Below are positions 50,135-59,386 of a DNA stretch of 64,000 nt, one piece after another (the stretch's first letter is position 1; the number at the start of each line of letters is the position of its first letter). Below the pieces are notes generated by a model that saw only the letters and a list, made by a program, of their open reading frames with translations, was not told the DNA's origin and searched no databases. A program made the position numbers and the translations under genes. Source of the DNA: Apostichopus japonicus (lineage: Eukaryota > Echinodermata > Holothuroidea > Aspidochirotida > Stichopodidae); assembly GCF_037975245.1 (NCBI RefSeq), contig NC_092570.1, forward strand, positions 12,007,001-12,071,000, read 5' to 3'.

Positions 50135-50786
50135 CAAGGGCGGAGGAACCGGGGGGCACAGGGGGCACGTGCCCCCCACTTTACCTCAGGTTAAAAATGT
50201 GCCTTTTTTCTACATAAAAATTGAGGTGCCTCAAGTTAGCAAGAGGCCAGGGAACCAGAATGAACACTCGGGAAGGGCCGTTTCCGGCCATCTGAGGGGT
50301 TTGTAAAACCAAAAATTTTCTAGTACGCTCCGCGCCAACCGATGGTGGCGCTCCGCTCAGATAGTCGTGCATACAACTTTGCAAATCCTGGCTAAGCCTG
50401 TGACTTTTAATGAATTTCTGTGGGTCAAGCTCAAAGCTATTTCGAATGGAAAAGATTTGTTTAGATATTAACAAGAGAAAAACTCTAATTCGGAAGATTC
50501 TTACATTAGCAACTAGCATGATTTCACCTCATTTTGTCTCAAAAGAAAACTTGTTCTTTGTTTCCCAATTTGCGCATTGGATATTGCAGTGCTAGTATGC
50601 ATATTTTCCTTTAGGGGGGGGGAGGGGGCGTTGATGGTGTGATGTGTTTACACAAATAAGATAATACAATAAGAGTTATAAAGGGTACTAAATATAAGGC
50701 TGCATCAGTCCAATCGAATATCTGCAAAGTGCCCTTTGATGTCGGTGCCCCCCCCCCCAAGATTAAAAGTGCTTCCGTCGCCCTTG
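50135..50786. mobile_element. Innermost nested hAT-like element, 652 bp, with 8-bp target duplication ACCTGGAC
   Basis: The left end is CAAGGGCGGAGGAACC; the right end TTCCGTCGCCCTTG gives CAAGGGCGACGGAA as reverse complement, so the outer 8 bp match perfectly with partial similarity beyond. ACCTGGAC is duplicated exactly at 50,127-50,134 and 50,787-50,794. Subterminal 'ggggggcacagggggcacg' (left) and a 'ggtgccccccccccc' run (right) are also inverted. Short open frames over it are not conserved-looking proteins. It sits inside the middle element and is therefore the youngest insertion of the nest. Confidence 0.85.
50281..50365 (+). repeat. Shared ~85-bp module, copy 1 (in the innermost element)
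   Basis: 'tttccggccatctgagggg' ... 'tagtacgctccgcgccaacc' ... 'ggtggcgctccgctcagatagt'. GCGCC-A-ACC / GGT-GGCGC can pair as a stem with a short loop. In this element the module lies about 420 bp from the right end. Confidence 0.85.
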
Positions 50787-51173
50787 ACCTGGACATCCCA
50801 ACATGAGTGTATATAAGAAACGTATTCTTGTTCATGGATGGTGGGGGGGGGGTGCCTACAAGCCTAGAAGTACAGGTTTATCATATTCTTTGTTAAAATT
50901 GCAGTCTCACCCGACACAGCGACATTATCCCGCCTACGTGTCGTTGAACAATGTATGTTTTTCTGGAGGTAGCTGAGTACTATGTTAAAATAATAAATAA
51001 GGTAACTAAATAGGAGCTTAAAAAATATACTGTCCCATTTTTCCCCTTCAAAGTGATGTTACCATTTTTCTTCTTCTAATTTACCAAATTTTTGGGGAAG
51101 TGTAAATTTCTAAAACGAGAGATTATCAAATAAAGAATGTCTAGATGCAACTTTCAAGGCCTCAGAAGTGCTG

Positions 51174-51258
51174 TTTCCGGCAATCTGAGAGGCATTGCGT
51201 GCCAAAAATGTTCTTGTACGCTACGCGCCAACCGATGGTGGCGCTCCGCTTAGATAGT
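51174..51258 (+). repeat. Shared ~85-bp module, copy 2 (in the middle element)
   Basis: 'tttccggcaatctgagagg' ... 'cttgtacgctacgcgccaacc' tail truncated here ... 'ccgcttagatagt'. It ends 65 bp from the right terminus of the middle element. The GCGCC...GGCGC stem is intact. Confidence 0.85.
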
Positions 51259-51582
51259 GTCACGGGAACTTTCGGGCACAAAAAGATCTGCCCCCCAAAC
51301 TGAAATGGTCCCGTACGCCTATGTCGTCGGGGAACATGACGCATTTCGGTATTAGCCCAGGATCTATATGCGAACTGCACTAGACATATGTCCTTCGATG
51401 CAACACTGTGATCCAGAGATAAAATGTTATACAACGCGAACTTAATGCTAATTGTTACCCCACCCCTAGTACCGTAACTCATACAATGAATCTAAAAATA
51501 AAAAATTCCGCATGCGATTTGAGAATTGAGCACATTTCCTGCTAATATCATGTAGTGGATCCAAAGGTGTATCATTGCCGGC

Positions 51583-51600
51583 GGGGGGGGGGGGGGGGGC
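51583..51600 (+). repeat. Poly-G run (about 18 G)
   Basis: An almost uninterrupted G-run between 'gccggc' and 'cggacg' within the outer element. Such runs are hard to sequence, so its length is uncertain. Confidence 0.85.
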
Positions 51601-51853
51601 GGACGCACACATTACTTCTTGAGATTGTTCCCACCTGCATGAAAACGTGCGCCCCACAACCCTACGCCCACCCCTCTAATCGCTTCCCGATGAGTTACGA
51701 AACCAGACCCATCGTATACAAAATTCTACTTGGATTATTTGTCCCCTGATTTTTTTCTGTTGATGCCCATGCATTTCCCCAAACTAAATTTCTAAGCCAT
51801 GAGATCTAAAACTTAAGGAGGCTTGGGAGCATCATTGGGTCTGGGAAGTGTTA

Positions 51854-51936
51854 TTTCAGGTGATCTGGGGGGTATATTTGCCAAAAATTTATTGTACCCT
51901 ACGCGCGAACCCATGGTCGCGCTTCGCTTAGATAGT
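51854..51936 (+). repeat. Shared ~85-bp module, copy 3 (host element not delimited)
   Basis: 'tttcaggtgatctgggggg' ... 'ttgtaccctacgcgcgaacc' ... 'gcttcgcttagatagt'. This is the most diverged copy. About 50 bp downstream lies 'gatctgcgcccatg', which looks like another right end of this element class (compare 'gtacgcctatg' and 'gatacgcccctg'), but I could not find its left end. Confidence 0.75.
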
Positions 51937-52431
51937 ATCAGAGAACAGATACACGTCCCCACCATTATCCACGACTGATCTGCGCCCATGCACCAATAAA
52001 TTAACTGTGTCTGAATTTTCGAACTTTCCCTGACCAACATTCCTAACAATCTTCCATCTTCTCGCGCAATTTTGACCGGTCTGTTAGGGGTTGAAGGTTT
52101 TTCTGTATTGGCTGTCCATAAATAAAATTTTGTGCAACATTTTGGGTATGTTTTGAAGTGAATTTATTTCACGAGAAGTGTGAATTTTCAAATTCTGAAC
52201 GAATAATGGGCTTAAAACCTTGAAAAGTGGGACTGACGGGTATTGTGGGCCGCGACGTACTGTAGAATCACCTACAAAAGCAATGATCCACAGGAGATGA
52301 GATGAGGTCGAACATGATGTGTGACTGGTGACAATCTTCAAAAAGGTTATGGATGGAAATTGGGAAAATACTTGATTGACTCAGGCAAAAGTGAACATCT
52401 AGTGGGTCATTTTCAAGCCCGAGATGTGCCA

Positions 52432-52516
52432 TTTCCGGTGATCTGGGGGGGTGTCAAAACGAGAAATTTTCTTGTACGCTGCGCGCCGACCGATGGTGGC
52501 GCTCCGCTTAGATAGT
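52432..52516 (+). repeat. Shared ~85-bp module, copy 4 (right end of the outer element)
   Basis: 'tttccggtgatctgggggg' ... 'cttgtacgctgcgcgccgacc' region ... 'ctccgcttagatagt'. It ends 42 bp from the right terminus of the outer element, the same subterminal place as copy 2. Confidence 0.85.
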
Positions 52517-52563
52517 CATTCGCGCCCCCCGGGTTAGAAAATCCTGGATACGCCCCTGCATAC

Positions 52564-53329
52564 TGATGTAAAATCGACATATATGTATATGTAGTGTTGG
52601 AACATAGAGGTGTCAGAACAGATTAGAGATTATTGCATGCAGTTAGGTGTGTTTAACATCTATATGTAGCTTTAGAAATCAAGAGAACTTTAACCATAAT
52701 TTTTTGCATTGGAGAGCTCTGCTGTAGTTCCTAGGCTGATAAATAAATGCTGTAGATATGATAGTGATTCTGAGTTTTGTAGGGCATTATTGATGTTAAT
52801 TATGAAAAACACATACAACAGGCGTGGTTAAAGGGACATCAGATTTATGCCCGATGCTGAGATTGAAGACTGACAAACAGTGTATGGGAATATTTTGATT
52901 TTCAAAAACCAGGTTTATAGCTATGTGATAGGCCACATGCCGCTAAAGAGGGAATTTTGAAGTGAATCCCATAATCTTCAGTGGTCATGTTATCAAACTA
53001 TATATATACTTTATGTAGGCATTCATTGGTATGATACTATCCTTGTTATACGAGTGATTCACCCGGCACCTTCTATGTAACCTGCTAAACACTACACTGT
53101 GTAATAGGTTCAGGCTCATTCATGGTCGAAAATTTAAATAAAAAATGAGACATCCACGTGCAAAATAATCCCCAAATTATGATGGCATCCCTGGGTTCAA
53201 AAAGGAGAATTAATGCTTTCTTTTTGTATCCTTGATGGACAGAACATTCCCAGAGACACTACATGTGTACTAAAGTGGTATGTATAAATACAATTGAGAT
53301 TGGTCAGTGTTTGGACTGTCATTAGGCCA
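52564..53329. other. Spacer DNA with a relic of the foldback repeat
   Basis: Mostly unique AT-rich sequence without a gene. At 52,595-52,621, 'tggaacatagaggtgtcaga' matches the reverse complement of the 16-bp phrase in the arms of the 46,934-47,594 foldback element, so a small fragment of that family may lie here. Nothing else recognised. Confidence 0.5.
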
Positions 53330-53790
53330 AATATGAGCTCAAATATGTGTTTTTGTTTTTTTTTGGTTCAATACATACAAAACACATGTTTGAGCTCAGA
53401 CTTGTGCAAATTTTCCACAACCTAGTACTCCAAACTGAAAACAGTACCCCAAATTGTACCGTATATCAAGATAGTTGTGCTAGTTTTGTCTCTAAAATTA
53501 GAAGTTAAAGTTGGAAAAGTTTAGTTTAAAGATTTGTTAACAACAAAAAATACATATTTGAGCTCAGTCATAGCAAGTAACTTGATTTTTCATTTCAGAT
53601 TATCACATACAAGGACACCAAAATTAAAACAGTACTCCAAAATAAAATGCAGTACCCCCACACACTGTACTGTATATCAAGAGTTATATAAGGTGCACTG
53701 TTTTTTGTCTGAAATATGAAGTAAAAGTTGGAATTTTTTGTTCAAAGACTTGTTTTCAATACAAACACATGTTTAAGCTCAGTGTATGTT
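53330..53790 (+). repeat. Spacer repeat R, right copy (about 2 degenerate units of ~209 bp)
   Basis: 'agtaccccaaattgtacc' at 53,442 and 'agtacccccacacactgtac' at 53,651 mark successive units, each followed by 'gtatatcaaga' and a 'ttttgtct...aagttaaagttgg'-like part. 'aatacatatttgagctcag' and 'acacatgtttaagctcag' mark unit interiors. Orientation is the same as the left copy at 45,221, although the satellite arrays themselves are inverted. Similarity continues into 53,815-53,870 ('acacacaaaagtatttggacc'), matching 'acacacattagtattagaacc' at 45,838. Confidence 0.82.
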
Positions 53791-54382
53791 ATCATCGATT
53801 AAAATGGTTATACTACAGTAACACACAAAAGTATTTGGACCAAGTTCGCCTTATCGAGGTAAGCATATGTACACATAGTAAATCACATGCATATATTCAC
53901 AGTCAATTTCAGTATATTAATTTGGCATGAGAATATTGAGGTATGCAATTGTTTGCACTGTTAGTTAGTTGGTAATATTCACAGTCAATTTCAATTTATT
54001 CAAGTTTTCATATTCTATTAATATTTATTTTGTTTGAGGAGTGAATTATAAGAAAGAATTTTACTGGCTTATACCACAATGGAACAGTAATATCTGAAAT
54101 AAGGAAACACACAATATTCGGGGTACCGGACTCACTTTTGATGTACTTTTTATAATGTATAATTTTATTATGTTAAATTCAGATATAAATGATAAGAATA
54201 TACATGTGGAAAATAGAACTGCCTGGTCAGTTTCCATTTCATCACTATCATAGAACTTGTATTTTGAAGGTGTGTGACAGAAAGTCCCACATTTATTGAG
54301 AGGACACAAATCAGTCCCCCAATGTACTGTTCAAAATGTGCCAACGTAATGGTCCCCCAAATGTAGAGAAGGTTTGTATGCA
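53791..54382. other. Spacer DNA beside array B
   Basis: AT-rich. It holds a short direct repeat 'atattcacagtcaatttca' (about 53,894 and 53,975). The overlapping minus-strand frames of 71-82 codons at 54,061-54,383 have no recognisable domain and I do not call them genes. The part next to the array repeats a 'cagtcccccaa' / 'ggtcccccaaatg' phrase. Confidence 0.5.
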
Positions 54383-56541
54383 TGGTCTAACCCTGTGTAC
54401 GGTACTATTTTCGTAATAGCGCTTTCCAATCATCTCCACCCCTCATTCCCACTCAACTAGTGGAATGATATGAAAACATTATTTAGACATAATATCACAA
54501 TATTAGGGCATTATGGAGGTCTAACCCTGTATACGGTACCTGATTCCATAGTAACCCACACCAATTGCTCCGTGCAATGAGCTAGATAGTGTACAATCTG
54601 TAATTTTCTAAACATATCAAACTTTATTTAGCAGGGATAAAAGCAAATAGTCTCCTGCCAAGCCCCTTGGACCCACCCCCTCCCCACCCTCCATCCCATT
54701 CAACAAGGATGAATACACATAAAATCCTATGCTTTCAAATATTTGATATTAATGAGATCTCAAACCTATGTACCTGCATTCCCAGTTGCCCTCTACAGCA
54801 ACCCCCGCACCCCTAACTGCACCACATGATGGATCCACATATGGGTGGAACTTGTAAAAGTTGTACAAGGTAATTTTCTACACTGATGTATTTGAGTCTA
54901 AGCAGTTTACCAATTTGGAATGACATCGAAACTTTGAAACGGTGGAAATAAGATGGTCAAAAATTAATATTAGACTGGTCATTAAATTCTCACACACATT
55001 ATGGGGACCCTAAAAGTTGAAAAAAAAGACATTCTACATTACATTTAATATACATCACTATAATCTATGCTGTTGGAAATGGTAAAAAAATCTTTCTGGA
55101 ACAATATGAGAAAACCACAACAGTGTACAACCATATTTCTCTGAGATATATCAAATTGTATGAATGTAGCATATGCAACAGTGTATTTTCTCAATAGGGC
55201 TTTCCAATCATCCCCACCCCTCATTCCCACTCAACTAGTGGAATGATATGAAAACATTATTTAGACATAATATCACAATATTAGGGCATAATGGAGGTCT
55301 AACCCTGTATACGGTACCTGATTCCATAGTAACCGACACCTTGAACTTCCCCATGCAATGAGCTAGATAGTGTACAATCTGTTATTTTCAAGACATATCA
55401 ACCTTTATATAGCAGGGATAAAAGCAAATTATGTTCAACAGGGCAGCCAAGTCACTTGGATCCACCCCCCCCCACCGACCCTCCATCCCATTCAACAAGG
55501 ATGAATTCACATAAAATCCTATGCTCTCAAATATTTGATCCTAATGAGAGCTCTAACCTGCTTTCCCAGTTGCTACCCACCTCCCCTCCCCTCCCCCCTA
55601 TCTGCTCCACATGATGGTTCTACATATTTGTGGTGAATGTAAAAGTTGTACAAGGTAATTTTCTACACTGATGTATTTGAGTCTAAGCAGTTTACCAATT
55701 TGGGATGGCATGGAAACCTTGAAATGGTGGAAATAAGATGGTCAAAAATTAATGGTAGCGATGTTCATTAAATTCTCACATACATAAATGGGACCCTAAA
55801 AGTTGAAAACAAAAATAAAATTAACTATCATTTAATATACCTTAATCTATGCTGTTGGAAATGGTAAAAAAATCTTCCTCAAACAATAGGAAAAAACCCT
55901 AACAGTGTACAACCCTATTTTCTCTGAGATATATCAAATTGTATGAATGTAGCATATGCAACAGTGCATTTTCTCAATAGCGCTTTCCAATCATCTCCAC
56001 CCCTCATTCCCACTCAACTAGTGGAATGATATGAAAACATTATTTAGACATAATATCACAATATTAGGGCATCATGGAGGTCTAACCCTGTATACGGTAC
56101 CTGATTCCATAGTAACCCACACCTTGAACTGCCCAATGCAATGAGCTAGATAGTGTACAATCTGTAATTTTCAAGACATATCAAACTTTATGTAGCAGGG
56201 ATAAAAGCAAATTATGTCCAAGAGGGCAGCCAAGTCACTTGGATCCACCCCCCCCCCCCCACCGACCCTCCATCCCATTCAACAAGGATGAATTCACATA
56301 AAATCCTATGCTTTCAAATATTTGATCTTAATGAGAGCTCTAACCTGCTTTCCCAGTTTCTACCCCCCCCCCCCATCCCCTCCCCCTTTCTGCTCCACAT
56401 GATGGTTCCACATATTGGTGGAGCCTGTAAAAGTTGTACAAGGTAATTTTCTACACTGATGTATTTGAGTCTAAGCAGTTTACCAATTTGGGATGACATG
56501 GAAACCTTGAAATGGTGGAAATAAGATGGTCAAAAATTAAT

Positions 56542-56822
56542 GGTAGATGTTCATTAAATTCTCACATACATAATGGGACCCTAAAAGTTGAAAACAAAAA
56601 TAAAATTACCTATCTTTAATGCACCTTAATCTGTGCTGTTGGAAATGGTAAAAAAAATCTTTCTGGAACAATATGAGAAGATGGTAGATGTTCATTAAAT
56701 TCTCACATACATAATGGGACCCTAAAGGTTGAAAACAAAAATAAAATTACCTATCTTTAATGCACCTTAATGTATGCTGTTGGAAATGGTAAAAAAATCT
56801 TTCTGGAACAATATGAGAAAAC
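56542..56822 (-). repeat. 141-bp tandem duplication inside a B monomer
   Basis: 'ggtagatgttcattaaattc' to 'ggaacaatatgaga' is present twice, at 56,542 and 56,683. The junction 'gagaagatggtagatg' shares 'aagatggt' with the sequence upstream of the first copy ('ataagatggtc'), suggesting microhomology-driven duplication. It makes this unit 923 bp long. The two copies already differ at several sites, for example 'ctaaaag' versus 'ctaaagg'. Confidence 0.9.
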
Positions 56823-57838
56823 CACAACAGTGTACAACCATATTTCTCTGAGATATATCAAATTGTATGAATGTAGCATATGCAACAGTGTATTTTCTCA
56901 ATAGGGCTTTCCAATCATCCCCACCCCTCATTCCCACTCAACTAGTGGAATGATATGAAAACATTATTTAGACATAATATCACAATATTAGGGCATAATG
57001 GAGGTCTAACCCTGTATACGGTACCTGATTCCATAGTAACCGACACCTTGAACTTCCCCATGCAATGAGCTAGATAGTGTACAATCTGTTATTTTCAAGA
57101 CATATCAACCTTTATATAGCAGGGATAAAAGCAAATTATGTTCAACAGGGCAGCCAAGTCACTTGGATCCACCCCCCCCCCCCCCCACTGACCCTTCATC
57201 TCATTCAACAAGGATGAATTCACATAAAATCCTATGCTTTCAAATATTTGATCTTAATGAGAGTTATAACCTGCTTTCCCAGTTGCTACCCCCTCCCCTC
57301 CCCCTTTCTGCTCCACATGATGGTTCCACATATTGGTGGAGCCTGTAAAAGTTGTACAAGGTAATTTTCTACACTGATGTATTTGAGTCTAAGCAGTTTA
57401 CCAATTTGGGATGACATGGAAACCTTGAAATGGTGGAAATAAGATTGTCAAAAATTAATGGTAGATGTTCATTAAATTCTCACATACATAATGGGACCCT
57501 AAAAGTTGAAAACAAAAATAACTTTACCTATCATTTAATGCACCTTAATCTATGCTGTTGGAAATGGTAAAAAAATCTTTCTCAAATAATAGGAGAAAAC
57601 CTTAACAGTGTACAACCCTATTTTCTCTGAGATATATCAAATTGTATGAATGTAGCATATGCAACAGTGTATTTTCTCAATAGCGCTTTCCAATCATCTC
57701 CACCCCTCATTCCCACTCAACTAGTGGAATGATATGAAAACATTATTTAGACATAATATCACAATATTAGGGCATTATGGAGGTCTAACCCTGTATACGG
57801 TACCTGATTCCATAGTAACCGACACCAACTGCCCCATG

Positions 57839-58134
57839 CAATGAGCTAGATAGTGGGATAGTGTACAATCTGTAATTTTCAAGACATATCAAAAAAACCA
57901 CAACAGTGTACAACCATATTTCTCTGAGATATATCAAATTGTATGAATGTAGCATATGCAACAGTGTATTTTCTCAATAGGGCTTTCCAATCATCTCCAC
58001 CCCTCATTCCCACTCAACTAGTGGAATGATATGAAAACATTATTTAGACATAATATCACAATATTAGGGCATAATGGAGGTCTAACCCTGTATACAGTAC
58101 CTGATTCCATAGTAACCGACACCAACTGCCCCAT
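57839..58134 (-). repeat. Truncated B monomer of 296 bp
   Basis: After 'caagacatatcaaa' (57,893) the sequence jumps to 'aaaccacaacagtgtac', omitting about 485 bp that include both C-runs and core 2. The flanking units share a private 'gatagtgggatagtgtac' expansion (57,848 and 58,144), so the short unit arose within a freshly duplicated pair. A poly-A microhomology ('caaa') lies at the junction. Confidence 0.9.
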
Positions 58135-59386
58135 GCAATGAGCTAGATAGTGGGATAGTGTACAATCTGTAATTTTCAAGACATATCAAACTTTATGTAG
58201 CAGGGATAAAAGCAAATTATGTCCAAGAGGGCAGCCAAGTCACTGGGATCCAGCCCCCCCCCCCCCCCCACCGAACCTCCATCCCATTCAACAAGGACGA
58301 ATTCACATAAAATCCTATGCTTTCAAATATTTGATCCTAATGAGAGCTATAACCTGCTTTCCCAGTTGCTACCCCTCCCCCCTCCCCTCCCCCTTTCTGC
58401 TCCACATGATGGTTCCACATATTGGTGGAGCCTGTAAAAGTTGTACAAGGTAATTTTCTACACTGATGTATTTGAGTCTAAGCAGTTTACCAATTTGGGA
58501 TGACATGGAAACCTTGAAATGGTGGAAACAAGATGGTCAAAAATTAATGGTAGATGTTCATTAAATTCTCACATACATAATGGGACCCTAAAAGTTGAAA
58601 ACAAAAATAAATTTACCTATCATTTAATGCACCTTAATCTATGCTGTTGGAAATGGTAAAAACATCATTCTCAAATAATATGAGAAAACCTTAACAGTGT
58701 ACAACCCTATTTTCTCTGAGATATATCAAATTGTATGAGTGTAGCATATGCAACAGTGTATTTTCTCAATAGCGCTTTCCAATCATCTCCACCCCTCATT
58801 CCCACTCAACTAGTGGAATGATATGAAAACATTATTTAGACATAATATAACAATATTAGGGCATAATGGAGGTCTAACCCTGTATACGGTACCTGATTCC
58901 ATAGTAACCGACACCTTAAACTGCCCCATGCAATGAGCTAGATAGTGTACAATCTGTAATTTTCAAGACATATCAAACTTTATTTAGCAGGGATAAAAGC
59001 ATATTATGTCCAAGAGGGCAGCCAAGTCACTTGGATCCACCCCCCCCCCCCCCACCGACCCTCCATCCCATTCAGCAAGGACGAATTCACATAAAATCCT
59101 ATGCTTTCAAATATTTGATCTTAATGAGAGCTATAACCTGCTTTCCCAGTTGCTACCCCCCCCCCCTCCCCTCCCCCTTTCTGCTCCACATGATGGTTCC
59201 ACATATTGGTGGAGCCTGTAAAAGTTGTACAAGGTAATTTTCTACACTGATGTATTTGAGTCTAAGCAGTTTACCAATTTGGGATGACATGGAAACCTTG
59301 AAATGGTGGAAATAAGATGGTCAAAAATTAATGGTAGATGTTCATTAAATTCTCACATACATAATGGGACCCTAAAAGTTGAAAAC

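Larger units (their letters stand above)
49734..51323. mobile_element. Middle nested hAT-like element, 1,590 bp, with 8-bp target duplication TCGTCGGG
   Basis: The left end is CATAGGCGTACGAGGC and the right end GTCCCGTACGCCTATG, whose reverse complement is CATAGGCGTACGGGAC. TCGTCGGG is duplicated exactly at 49,726-49,733 and 51,324-51,331. The 8-bp duplication and CA...TG ends fit the hAT superfamily. It has G/C-run subtermini ('gcgggggggggcagggggg', 'ctgccccccaaactg'). It contains a long palindrome at 49,785-49,936 and a further insertion at 50,135-50,786. Excising both the insertion and one duplication would leave about 930 bp. No transposase frame. Confidence 0.85.
49191..52558. mobile_element. 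Outer hAT-like non-autonomous element, 3,368 bp, carrying nested insertions
   Basis: The left end CAGGTGCGTATCCAGGA and the right end TCCTGGATACGCCCCTG form a 17-bp terminal inverted repeat with one mismatch. The flanks share CATAC (49,186-49,190 and 52,559-52,563). Subterminal G/C runs ('gggggcacgcgccccccagg' left, 'gcgccccccgggtt' right) and CAGGGGCG-type ends are typical of hAT-derived MITEs, but only 5 bp of duplication can be seen. Removing the inner element leaves about 1.8 kb. No transposase frame is present, so movement would need an enzyme from elsewhere. Confidence 0.7.

Noticed and set aside
50181-50519. 112-codon minus-strand frame, considered as a transposase remnant
   Set aside because: It spans the shared 85-bp module and MITE sequence, with no hAT dimerisation motif or DDE-type residues that I can recognise.
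49452-51606. Inverted 'gcgtccgcc' (about 49,470) and 'ggcggacgc' (about 51,598) as ends of another element
   Set aside because: Only 9 bp match, with no target duplication at either side.
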